Positions 34,180-41,389 of a stretch of 54,237 bases of DNA are shown here, one piece after another. This DNA comes from Sinosporangium album. Lineage in GTDB: Bacteria; Actinomycetota; Actinomycetes; Streptosporangiales; Streptosporangiaceae. The stretch covers positions 1 through 54,237 of the forward strand of contig NZ_FNCN01000040.1 of the NCBI RefSeq assembly GCF_900100605.1, given 5' to 3'. The notes beneath the pieces are model-generated. The model saw only the letters and a program-made list of their open reading frames with translations, searched no databases and was not told the origin of the DNA. Made by a program: the position numbers and the translations under genes. Within the stretch, counting starts at the first letter, position 1. Every line of letters starts with the position of its first letter.

Positions 34180-34893
34180 TCACAACTCCTTGATGATCTG
34201 GTCGCGCAGCGCCGCCCGGTCGGCGTCGGGGTCGCGCGGCCCCGGCACCTCGATCACCGAGCGGACGCCGCCGGAGCCGAGCACCACGACGCGGTCGGCG
34301 AGCAGGAGCGCCTCGTCCACGTCGTGGGTGACGAAGACGACCGTGGCGCGGGTGTCGCGCAGCACGTCGAGGAGGAGCCTCTGCATCTCCGCGCGGGTCT
34401 GGGCGTCGAGCGCGCCGAACGGCTCGTCCATCAGCACCGCGCGGGGCGCTCCGGCGAGCGCGCGGGCGAGCTGCACCCGCTGCCGCATACCGCCGGACAG
34501 CTCACGCGGCAGCCTGTCCTCATGGCCGGCCAGCCCGACGCGGGCGATCCACTCCTGTACGGCTGCGCGGCGCTCGCGCCTGGCCAGCCTGCGGATGCGC
34601 AGCGGCAGTTCGACGTTGCTCCGCACGGTGCGCCAGGGCAGGAGGGCGTCGTCTTGGAAGACCATCGAACGGTCCCGCGAGGTGGCCGCGACCTCCTCGC
34701 CGCCGGCGACGATCCTCCCTCGGTACGGACGCAGCAGCCCGGCCAGCGCACGCAGCAGCGTGGACTTGCCCGAGCCGGACGAGCCGACCACGACCAGGAC
34801 CTCGCCCGGCCGTACGGTGAGGTCGATCGCGGCGAGCACCGGATCGCGGGCGTAGCCGAGCGTCACGGACTCCAGGGTGATCCCGAGCGTCAT
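34180..34893 (-). CDS. ABC transporter ATPase, nitrate/sulfonate/taurine type (SsuB/TauB-like)
   Basis: 237 residues from the ATG at 34891-34893, which overlaps the permease stop (ATGA). Walker A GSSGSGKS is at 37-44; VFQDDALLPWRTVRSNV is the Q-loop block characteristic of SsuB/TauB/NrtD proteins; the signature is LSGGMRQRVQLARAL; Walker B is AVLMDEPFGALD; VVFVTHDVDEALLLADRV carries the switch His. It energises import through the adjacent permease. The last residues (DQIIKEL) are typical of the family. It lies directly before the flavoprotein with no gap. Confidence 0.94.
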   Translation of the reverse strand: MTLGITLESVTLGYARDPVLAAIDLTVRPGEVLVVVGSSGSGKSTLLRALAGLLRPYRGRIVAGGEEVAATSRDRSMVFQDDALLPWRTVRSNVELPLRIRRLARRERRAAVQEWIARVGLAGHEDRLPRELSGGMRQRVQLARALAGAPRAVLMDEPFGALDAQTRAEMQRLLLDVLRDTRATVVFVTHDVDEALLLADRVVVLGSGGVRSVIEVPGPRDPDADRAALRDQIIKEL

Positions 34894-35882
34894 GGCCCGC
34901 TCCTCTTCGCCCGGGGCAGCCACCGGGTCGCCCTGCGGCCGACCAGCTCGACGGCGGCCGAGGTGAGCCAGCCGAGCAGGCCGATGGTGATCATGCCGAC
35001 GATGACGGCGGGGTAGTCGACGATCGTGTACGACATCCAGGTCCGGTAGCCGACCCCGAACTCACCAGAGATCATCTCGGCCGAGATCACGCAGATCCAC
35101 GACACGCCCATGCCGACGGACAGGCCGCCGAACACGCCGGGGAGTATGCCGGGGAGCACGACATGCCAGAGCACGTGACGACGGTCGCCGCCGAGTGTCC
35201 GCACCGCGTCCTCCCACAGGGTGGGGAGGGCGTGTACGGCATGGCGGGTGCTCACCATGATCGGGAAGAACGCGGCGGCGAACGTGATGAACACGATGCC
35301 CTGCTCGTCGGTGGGGAAGAGCAGGATCGCCACCGGGACCAGGGCGATGGCGGGGATGGGGCGCACGGCTTCGAGAAGGGGCATGAGCGCATCGCCCGCC
35401 CGTGTGGACCTGGCGACGAGCACGCCCACGGCGACGCCGAGCGCGGCGGCCAGGCCGAAGCCGGTGAGAATCCTGATCAGGCTTTGGAGGAGGTCGAGGT
35501 AGTAGATCTGGGTGGCGAGCTGCCTGGCCGCCTGGGCGGCGATCTGGTCGAGCGTGGGAAGGCGGTCGAACCTCAGCCACAGGCGGGCGTCGGTGACGGT
35601 GAGCACCTGCCACAGCCCGGCCGCCGCCAGAAGCGACGCGATCCGGATCGCCCAGCGCCGCCTTGGCCCGCCGCCCGTGGCGCGGTCCTTCGGGGGAGGT
35701 GGCGCGGGCGGGGGTTTCAGCGACGCGTCCGGTCGGCGGGCCCGGGCGGCGACCTGGGTCTGGGTCTCGGCCTCGGTCTGGGGTTGGGTCCGGCTCTCGG
35801 TCTGGGGCTCGGCCTGGGTCCCGGTCTGCGGCTGGGTCCCGGCCTGGGTCCCAGCCTGGGTCCGGGTCTCGGTGCCGCTCAC
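34890..35882 (-). CDS. ABC transporter permease, SsuC/TauC-like
   Basis: 330 residues from a GTG at 35880-35882 (GGAGG nine bases upstream) that overlaps the binding-protein stop (GTGA). The first about 65 residues are a striking Thr/Gln-rich low-complexity segment (TQAGTQAGTQPQTGTQAEPQ...), encoded by imperfect short DNA repeats. Then come about six membrane helices with the BPD_transp_1 EAA-like loop (ALPTLWEDAVRTLGGDRRHV...LPGILPGVFGGL). The family is that of nitrate/sulfonate/taurine permeases. The cytosolic N-terminal extension is unusual for the family and may be tolerated rather than functional. Confidence 0.9.
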   Translation of the reverse strand: MSGTETRTQAGTQAGTQPQTGTQAEPQTESRTQPQTEAETQTQVAARARRPDASLKPPPAPPPPKDRATGGGPRRRWAIRIASLLAAAGLWQVLTVTDARLWLRFDRLPTLDQIAAQAARQLATQIYYLDLLQSLIRILTGFGLAAALGVAVGVLVARSTRAGDALMPLLEAVRPIPAIALVPVAILLFPTDEQGIVFITFAAAFFPIMVSTRHAVHALPTLWEDAVRTLGGDRRHVLWHVVLPGILPGVFGGLSVGMGVSWICVISAEMISGEFGVGYRTWMSYTIVDYPAVIVGMITIGLLGWLTSAAVELVGRRATRWLPRAKRSGP

Positions 35883-37330
35883 CGGAGGTCGCCTCCCGCC
35901 TCGGCGGCCTTCAGCGCGGACTCGTACGCGATGGGTTCCGTCTTCGGGTGGGTCTTGCGGTAGGCGTCGGCTCCCTCCTGCGTCGTGAAGGGCAGGAATC
36001 GGGCCGTGGCGTCGGCGGACGGGTCCTTCAGCCAGACGGACCGGTCGGCGAACCACCGCGTCCCCGTCGCCGTGTCCGGGACATAAGCGGCGCGCACGGT
36101 CCCCTTGGCCGCTGCTCCCTCCGCCGCTGCTCCCTTGACCGCTGCTCCCTTCGCCGCTGCGATCTGGCGGAGCAGGCAGGTGGGGGTGGCGGCGGAACGC
36201 GTGGCGTCCTCACCGGCCAGCCAGAGCTCCGAGGCGGTCTTCGGATCGGAGACGGGCAGGTCGCAGGTGGCGTCGGTGCCGGTGACGGCGGCGGCGTTCG
36301 CGGTGGAGGCCCGGTCGGTGTCGTAGGCGGCGCCGTACGCCTTCCGCAGGTAGGTGTCGTTGACGAAGGAGCCGAGGTCCACTCCGGAGAAGTCCGGGCT
36401 GATCCGCTTGAGGTAGGTGACGTCGTGCTCGTGGGCGGCCCGCAAGGGCTGCTTCACGGTGACGTCGAAGGTCGCGATGCCGCCCCGCCCGTTGTAGAGG
36501 TAGACGACCTCGGGCGGCAGCCCGGTGGCCTCGGCCACCGACTCCGCCGCCTCCACGGGGTGCTCGTGCAGGTAGCGAGTGGCGTCGATCTGCGCCTTCA
36601 AGAAGGCGTCCACGACGTGCGGATGCCCTTTGGCGTACTCCTGCCGCACCACCACACCGTGGAAGGTCGGCACGTTCAGCGCCGAGCCGTCATACACGAG
36701 GCGGCCCTTGTCCTGGAAGGCCAGCAGCCCGGGCCAGGCCACGAACTGCGCGTAGCCCTGCACGCCGCCGGACTCCAGCTGGGCCGCGCCCACGGCGGGC
36801 TGGTGGTTGACCGTCTCCACATCGCCGATCCCGGCCTTCTCCAGGGCCTGGACGAGCGTCCCGTGGCCGGCTGAACCGACACTGGCAGAGATCTTGGTGC
36901 CGGCGAGGTCGGCCAGGGTCCGGGCCGTGGACGCGGGCGGGACGACGACCATGTTGAGCCCGCCACGCAGGTTGTAGCCGGTGATGGAGATGAGCTCGGT
37001 GCGTGCTGCGGGGGTCCCCTGCGTGCGGGAGGCATTGATCAGCAGCGGGTAGTCGCCCATGGAACCGATGTCGATCTTCCCGGCCACCATCTTGGCGGTG
37101 ATGGGGGCGCCGGTGTCGTAGTCCTGCCACTCGACCGTGTATTCGCCGCCGAGCCGCTTCTCCAGGTAGCCGAGCGAACGCAGCAGGGTCCCGGCCGTCA
37201 CGGTGTTGATGGTCTTGGACTGGTAGCCGATGACGACCTTGATCTTCCCGTCGCCGCCCGGGGACGTGCCGGAGACCGTGCATCCGGCCACGGCCATCAG
37301 GGCGACCGCCGTCAAAACCTTCCGCAGCAT
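35879..37330 (-). CDS. SsuA/NMT1-like binding lipoprotein with a NosL-like C-terminal domain
   Basis: 483 residues; lipoprotein signal MLRKVLTAVALMAVAGC with the lipid-modified cysteine at 17. Residues about 30-340 are an aliphatic-sulfonate/thiamine-precursor-type binding domain (VVIGYQSKTINTVTAGTLLR, IDIGSMGDYPLLIN). From about 343 a second region begins: C356 in ATCDLPVSDPKTASELWLAG, C385 in TPTCLLRQI, a KGAAVKGAAAEGAAAKG repeat, then VRAAYVPDTATGTRWFADRS, VWLKDPS, RFLPFTTQEGADAYRKTHP. This resembles NosL, the copper(I)-binding lipoprotein (a.~v.D..tg.widA..a.yv ... pM...l.pF....~A..fa...GG), though the Cys-X2-Cys-X-Met site is incomplete. It would capture the substrate outside the membrane. 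RBS GAAGGAAAA. Confidence 0.8.
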   Translation of the reverse strand: MLRKVLTAVALMAVAGCTVSGTSPGGDGKIKVVIGYQSKTINTVTAGTLLRSLGYLEKRLGGEYTVEWQDYDTGAPITAKMVAGKIDIGSMGDYPLLINASRTQGTPAARTELISITGYNLRGGLNMVVVPPASTARTLADLAGTKISASVGSAGHGTLVQALEKAGIGDVETVNHQPAVGAAQLESGGVQGYAQFVAWPGLLAFQDKGRLVYDGSALNVPTFHGVVVRQEYAKGHPHVVDAFLKAQIDATRYLHEHPVEAAESVAEATGLPPEVVYLYNGRGGIATFDVTVKQPLRAAHEHDVTYLKRISPDFSGVDLGSFVNDTYLRKAYGAAYDTDRASTANAAAVTGTDATCDLPVSDPKTASELWLAGEDATRSAATPTCLLRQIAAAKGAAVKGAAAEGAAAKGTVRAAYVPDTATGTRWFADRSVWLKDPSADATARFLPFTTQEGADAYRKTHPKTEPIAYESALKAAEAGGDLR

Positions 37331-37343
37331 GGTGCGTTTTCCT

Positions 37344-37571
37344 TCATCGCAGCAGGTAGGGGATGTTGATGGTGACCGCGTCCACGGGGCACCGGGCCGC
37401 GCAAGGGCCGCAATACCAGCACTCGTCCACGTGCATATACGCCTTGCCGGTCTCGTCGCTGATGGCCAGGGAGTCGAGCGGGCACGCCTCGACGCACAGG
37501 GTGCAGCCATCGATGCATACGGATTCGTCGATCGTGACGGGAACCTCGACGCGCTGGTCGATCAGGGCCAT
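37344..37571 (-). CDS. Two-[4Fe-4S] ferredoxin (AprB-like small iron-sulfur protein)
   Basis: 75 residues. Two cluster motifs are complete: CIDGCTLCVEACPLDSLAI and CWYCGPCAARCPVDAVTI. The first has an extra residue between the first two cysteines (CxxxC), as in AprB-like ferredoxins of flavoprotein partners. The N-terminus VPVTIDESVCIDG and C-terminus NIPYLLR are typical. It sits between the GntR gene (10-base overlap) and the binding protein (13-base gap). It is the probable electron donor or acceptor of the AprA/FrdA-like flavoprotein at the end of the operon. Cytosolic. Confidence 0.92.
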   Translation of the reverse strand: MALIDQRVEVPVTIDESVCIDGCTLCVEACPLDSLAISDETGKAYMHVDECWYCGPCAARCPVDAVTINIPYLLR

Positions 37572-38323
37572 GCCCGCTCCTCCTCCGGGGTTCGTCGCAG
37601 ATGGCCGCGCATGGTGAGCCGGTCGCCCCGGAATCGGATGAACTCCAGGTCGACCGGCCTGCCGTCGGCCAGGTGGGTGAGCCGCTCGACCATGAGCAGC
37701 GCGGCTCCGCGCGGCGCGCCGAGCGCCGCGGCGGTGTGTGTGTCGGCGTTGACGGCTTCGAGCGTGAGCTCAGCGACGCCGAGGGGCTGCCCCGTGATCC
37801 CTTCGAGCAGGGCGAAGATGTCGTTGTTCGCCAGGTCGGCGTCGAACAGCGGCTCGCCGGCGTCACGGACGAGGTAGGTGAGGTCGAGCGACAGCGGCAG
37901 GCCGTTCAGGCTGCGGACCCGTTCGAGGTAGACGACCTGCTCGCCGGGTGCGAGCCCGAGCCGCCGGCTGACCGGGGCGGGCGGCTCCATCATGGTCATC
38001 GTGCGGACCTGGTTGGTCACCCGCCCGTGCTCGTGGAGGGTCTCGGCCAGGCCGAGCAGGCGGTGGAGGCCGTGCGGATACTTCTCGGCCGCCACCGTGG
38101 TGCCCACGCCCGGACAGCGCTCGACCAGCCCTTCCTCGCGGAGCAGGTCAAGCGCCTCCCGTACGGCATTGCGCGAGGTGTCGAACTCACGCGCGAGCGT
38201 GGCCTCCAGCGGCAGCTGCCCTTGAGGGAAGCTCCCCTGGAGGATCTGTCTTCTCAGCAGGTCAGCGATCTGCCGGGCACGATCTGCCCGGCTCCGCCGA
38301 TCGTCGAGCGCCATCCGTTGCAC
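37562..38323 (-). CDS. GntR-family regulator (HutC/UTRA type) heading the flavoprotein operon
   Basis: 253 residues with a GTG at 38321-38323; an ATG three codons later is an alternative and neither has a strong ribosome-binding site. The winged HTH (DLLRRQILQGSFPQGQLPLE, ATLAREFDTSRNAVREALDL, LREEGLVERCPGVGTTV) is followed by a UTRA ligand-binding domain (PAPVSRRLGLAPGEQVVYLE, RLTHLADGRPVDLEFIRFRG). It heads the operon and probably represses it in response to the transported compound. A CCTACT/AGTAGG dyad lies 10-26 bases upstream of the start. Confidence 0.92.
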   Translation of the reverse strand: MQRMALDDRRSRADRARQIADLLRRQILQGSFPQGQLPLEATLAREFDTSRNAVREALDLLREEGLVERCPGVGTTVAAEKYPHGLHRLLGLAETLHEHGRVTNQVRTMTMMEPPAPVSRRLGLAPGEQVVYLERVRSLNGLPLSLDLTYLVRDAGEPLFDADLANNDIFALLEGITGQPLGVAELTLEAVNADTHTAAALGAPRGAALLMVERLTHLADGRPVDLEFIRFRGDRLTMRGHLRRTPEEERAWP

Positions 38324-38332
38324 GGAAATAAA

Positions 38333-38349
38333 CCTACTAAATGAGTAGG
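38333..38349. promoter_or_regulatory. Candidate GntR operator
   Basis: CCTACT and AGTAGG are perfect 6-bp arms around AAATG, just upstream of the GntR start. Its size and position suit an autoregulatory GntR site. A second dyad (CGGGGAGA/TCTCCCCG, 38363-38387) lies a little further upstream and could be a terminator for the preceding fragment instead. Confidence 0.5.
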
Positions 38350-38466
38350 AAAAAAGGGATAACGGGGAGATTGCGCCACTCTCCCCGGGTTACCTCACGG
38401 CGTTGACCTGCTGCGCGAGCGGCTCGCCGACAAGATCTGCCACCCCCACGACCACGTGCGTCCAGC

Positions 38467-38718
38467 CCCCAGGCGATGGCCTGCGGCCCCGACCAGCGGC
38501 GGCGGGCCCAATGCGTGACGCGCATTTGGCCGACAACCGCCACGATCACGAACACCACGAACAGCACGCTGACCGCCTCGCTGCTGTCCAACTCCAGGGG
38601 CAGCGCCAGATAGACCTGGAACGACAGCGTGGAGGAGCCGGCCATGGCCGGCGCGAACAGCATGAAGGGCTTGTTCGTGACGACCGCCCGCCAGTCGGCC
38701 AGGACACGGCCGGCGGGC
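38467..38718 (-). pseudogene. Remnant copy of the MFS transporter gene found at 17569-18783
   Basis: The minus strand reads VLADWRAVVTNKPFMLFAPA, MAGSSTLSFQVYLALPLELD, SSEAVSVLFVVFVIVAVVGQ, MRVTHWARRRWSGPQAIAWG. This is nearly identical to the middle of the MFS protein at 17569-18783 (MAGSYTLSFQVYLALPLELD and following). Only about 84 codons remain and neither end is intact. It is the trace of a duplicated or transferred locus. Confidence 0.85.
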
Positions 38719-38729
38719 GCTCATGGCAC

Positions 38730-39959
38730 TCAGTTCATGCGGGCGGAGGGCGTGGACGCCGGTTGCATCCGATGCAGCGTGCCGAAGAGCGCGATGGCGG
38801 CCATGTACACGCATGCCACGACGATCGTCACTGTCGTGCCGGCCAAGTCAAGGAGGTATCCCCCGGCGAGCGCGCCCAGCGGGCTGGCCCCGAAGCACAG
38901 CATGCCGTACACACTGCCGACCCGGCCGAGCAGGTTGTGAGGGGTCGTTCTGAGCATGTAGGTCGAGGTCGTGACATCCATGACACCCGCCACGAAACCC
39001 GTGCCCGCCCAGGCGACAGCCAGAGTCCATGGGCTTGAGTTCACAGCGACGAGCAGGACCGTGGAGAGCCAGCACCAAGGGGCCGCGCGTAGCACCACAT
39101 GCTCAGGTACGCGGCGCGATATGACCGGCGTCAAAAGCGAGCCGGCCAGGCCGCCCACTCCGGTCGCGCCGAGGATGAGGCCGATGCCGACGGGCGTGAT
39201 CCCTTGGCCCTGTGCGAGCACGATGATGAGCAACGCCATGATCTGCCACAGGAAGTTCGTGCTCGTGAATAGCGTCGTGGCCAGCCGGAGGAAACCGTCG
39301 CGCCAGATCCATTGCGCGCCGCGGGCGACCCCGCGCAGCATCCCCTCCTGTTCGTCTCCATCCGCATCGCTGCCGCCGCGGGAGAGGAAGCTCTTGGTGC
39401 GCATGGACACGAGCACCACCATCGAGATGATCTGGGCCACCAGACCACCGAGGAGCGGCAGGGCATTGCTCACGTTGAGCATCAGACCGCTCAGAGGTTG
39501 GCCGAAGAGATTGGCCGCATGATGCATGCCGTCGGTCTTCGACACCACCGAGGGGAGGCGTTCCTTGGGCACGAGCATGGCGACGGCCGGATCGACGCTG
39601 AGTTGGTGCAGGACGGTGAGTGCGCCCTCAATGAAGATCGCGACGATCAGCAGCCATACCCATGACCCGTCAGCGAGGACCGCCAGCGTCGCCATCCCGA
39701 GCGCGAGCGCCCGCCCCCCCTGCGCCAGGATGAGCAGCCTGCGCCGGTCATAGCGATCGACCAGGACGCCGAACGGCAGCATGAAGAGCAGTGACGGGAT
39801 CAATGAGGCGAAGCGCACCCATCCCGCGAGAACGGGCGAGCCGGTAAGCATCAGCACAAGCAGCGGATAGGAGGCGGCCGTGGCGCGCGTGGCCGTGGTG
39901 GCCAGCCCGGCACCCGTGAACAGCAGCAGGAAGTCACGCCGCCACGAACTACTCTCCAC
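38730..39959 (-). CDS. MFS transporter, likely exporter of the FxSxx RiPP
   Basis: 409 residues from a GTG at 39957-39959 that lies inside the last codons of the maturase gene (11-base overlap). About twelve membrane helices are visible, with the MFS_3/enterobactin-exporter-like pattern: LVLMLTGSPVLAGWVRFASL, LLFMLPFGVLVDRYDRRRLL (loop 2-3 signature), and in the second half GSVYGMLCFGASPLGALAGG. Members of this group export small peptides and siderophores. Coupling to a radical SAM maturase and a precursor peptide makes export of the modified peptide the best guess; self-resistance is possible. Confidence 0.88.
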   Translation of the reverse strand: MESSSWRRDFLLLFTGAGLATTATRATAASYPLLVLMLTGSPVLAGWVRFASLIPSLLFMLPFGVLVDRYDRRRLLILAQGGRALALGMATLAVLADGSWVWLLIVAIFIEGALTVLHQLSVDPAVAMLVPKERLPSVVSKTDGMHHAANLFGQPLSGLMLNVSNALPLLGGLVAQIISMVVLVSMRTKSFLSRGGSDADGDEQEGMLRGVARGAQWIWRDGFLRLATTLFTSTNFLWQIMALLIIVLAQGQGITPVGIGLILGATGVGGLAGSLLTPVISRRVPEHVVLRAAPWCWLSTVLLVAVNSSPWTLAVAWAGTGFVAGVMDVTTSTYMLRTTPHNLLGRVGSVYGMLCFGASPLGALAGGYLLDLAGTTVTIVVACVYMAAIALFGTLHRMQPASTPSARMN

Positions 39960-41184
39960 CGGTGGCCGCGTTCATCCGTGCCACATCGGCACGAACGCGT
40001 CTAGCGATGTGGTTGATGAGCTTCATCAAGTCGGGGCAGTAGACCGAAGGATTGCGAAAGCCCGCACCGGCCCGATAGCGGTGGGCGTACTGCCCGCCTC
40101 CGCACACCTGGCTGAGCGGACACTCCTGGCACTGGGCGCTCAGGGCCGCGATGCCGATCTGCCTGGCCGCCACGGACGGATGGTCCATCGCGAGGTCAAA
40201 GGAGTGGTCACGGACATTCAGTCCGGTGGCGGCGGCGCCCTCGTATGCCGCCTTGAGCGAGTCGACCTGTTCGATCTCGCCATCAGTCTCCACCACAAGC
40301 GTCGTGTACGGCACCAGCCCCAAAGCCTCCGACAGGCTGGAATGGCCCAGCAGCATCCGGATGACGCTCTCGAAGATCCTTACCCGCGTCTCCCTGCGGG
40401 GGGCGGTATACCAGCGTTCGAAGATCGTGATCAGCCAGTCGGCGTACGGCGTCGCCGCCGGGTCGGCCGTGCGCAGCGGCGGAGGCTCCGACCAGGTGCC
40501 GTGCGGCAGCAGGAAGTCGATCGCCGGCGGTGACCAGCTGATGAGCTCCTCATAGGTGCCCACCGGGTCGTTGGCGACGTCGATCGTGCACAGCAGCCCG
40601 CGGTAGAGGTCTTGATAAGCCGGCGCGCCGAGTAACCGCAACCCGGCCGCGACCCGCTCGTAGCTGCCGCGTCCGTCGGCGAATCTGCGGTGCCGGTCGT
40701 TGGCTTGGGCGTCGCCGTCCAGGCTCACACTGATCCCGATGCCGCGGCGCGCGGCCATGGCCAGAAACCGCTCGTCCACCAGCAGGCCGTTGGTCTGCAT
40801 GCCGATGCGGACGTCCACTTCGGGCGCCAGGGCTTGGCGCAGGTCGCGGGTGAACCGGTCTAGTCGCGGAGTGCCCGCGAGGAGTGGTTCCCCTCCGTGG
40901 AGGACAACCTCCACGGAGGGGACCCGATGAGCTCGGGAGTGTTCGGCGATCCGCGAGATCGTGTGCTCCATCGTCGCCGGTGTCATCACCTTGTCGCGGG
41001 AGGACCAGCTCTGGTCCGCCATCTCGTACATGTAGCAGTAGTCGCACGCCAGGTTGCACCGGCTGTGAACCTTGACCACGTACTGCGTGAAGGGCAGCGC
41101 AGTCCATCCCGTCGCCCGCAGTGCCGCCATGTCCAAGTCAGCGGGCCATTCCCGCCGCCCGATGTTCGATACCGTCGACCGCAT
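39949..41184 (-). CDS. FxsB-like radical SAM/SPASM peptide maturase
   Basis: 411 residues; ATG eight bases after GGGAGG. The radical SAM cluster motif has C43, C47 and C50 (VHSRCNLACDYCYMYEMADQ), followed by VVLHGGEPLLAG and ISVSLDGDAQANDRHR. The C-terminal SPASM-type cluster region has C352, C355, C361 and C383 (AQCQECPLSQVCGGGQYAHRY ... VYCPDL). These are the hallmarks of FxsB-family enzymes, which crosslink an aromatic residue to a nearby side chain to form three-residue cyclophanes in FxSxx peptides. The longer HExxH extension of some FxsB forms is absent. A matching precursor lies 36 bases upstream. The product is probably a Phe-Asn-Ser cyclophane. Confidence 0.92.
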   Translation of the reverse strand: MRSTVSNIGRREWPADLDMAALRATGWTALPFTQYVVKVHSRCNLACDYCYMYEMADQSWSSRDKVMTPATMEHTISRIAEHSRAHRVPSVEVVLHGGEPLLAGTPRLDRFTRDLRQALAPEVDVRIGMQTNGLLVDERFLAMAARRGIGISVSLDGDAQANDRHRRFADGRGSYERVAAGLRLLGAPAYQDLYRGLLCTIDVANDPVGTYEELISWSPPAIDFLLPHGTWSEPPPLRTADPAATPYADWLITIFERWYTAPRRETRVRIFESVIRMLLGHSSLSEALGLVPYTTLVVETDGEIEQVDSLKAAYEGAAATGLNVRDHSFDLAMDHPSVAARQIGIAALSAQCQECPLSQVCGGGQYAHRYRAGAGFRNPSVYCPDLMKLINHIARRVRADVARMNAATGGE

Positions 41185-41220
41185 GGCCGTCCGCCTCCCG
41201 AGCTCAGCTAATCGCCGGTG

Positions 41221-41298
41221 TTACAGGGAGCTGTTAAACCCGGGCCCGTCAGGCAAGGCGAGTTCGGCCATCACTGATTCGAGAACGGTTTCCTGCAC
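41221..41298 (-). CDS. FxSxx-COOH precursor peptide (25 residues)
   Basis: From a GTG at 41298 the minus strand encodes MQETVLESVMAELALPDGPG then FNSSL and TAA. The C-terminal F-N-S-S-L fits the FxSxx-COOH motif exactly, the hallmark of substrates of FxsB-type radical SAM enzymes. AAAGGG lies 11 bases upstream; in-frame GTG codons at 41307 and 41310 would add three or four residues. An in-frame stop at 41328 bars anything longer. The stop is followed after 36 bases by the maturase ATG. The helical leader (QETVLESVMAELAL) would be the recognition part and GPGFNSSL the core. It is shorter than typical family members and is easily missed by gene finders. Confidence 0.85.
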   Translation of the reverse strand: MQETVLESVMAELALPDGPGFNSSL

Positions 41299-41361
41299 GG
41301 GAATCACCACCCTTTCAATGCGGGATCAGCCGTTCTGACCCCCGTCGTTTCTCACCATAGG

Positions 41362-41389
41362 TAGATCCATCCAGATTCAACAAGATCTA
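41362..41389. promoter_or_regulatory. Small dyad upstream of the RiPP operon
   Basis: TAGATC (41362-41367) and GATCTA (41384-41389) are inverted around 16 bases, in an AT-rich stretch 64 bases upstream of the precursor start. It may overlap the promoter. The arms are short, so this is a weak candidate. Confidence 0.3.

Noticed and set aside
32449-35016. An 855-codon open frame antisense to the flavoprotein and ATPase genes
   Set aside because: Same GC-bias artefact; the sense strand encodes two well-recognised proteins with overlapping operon spacing.
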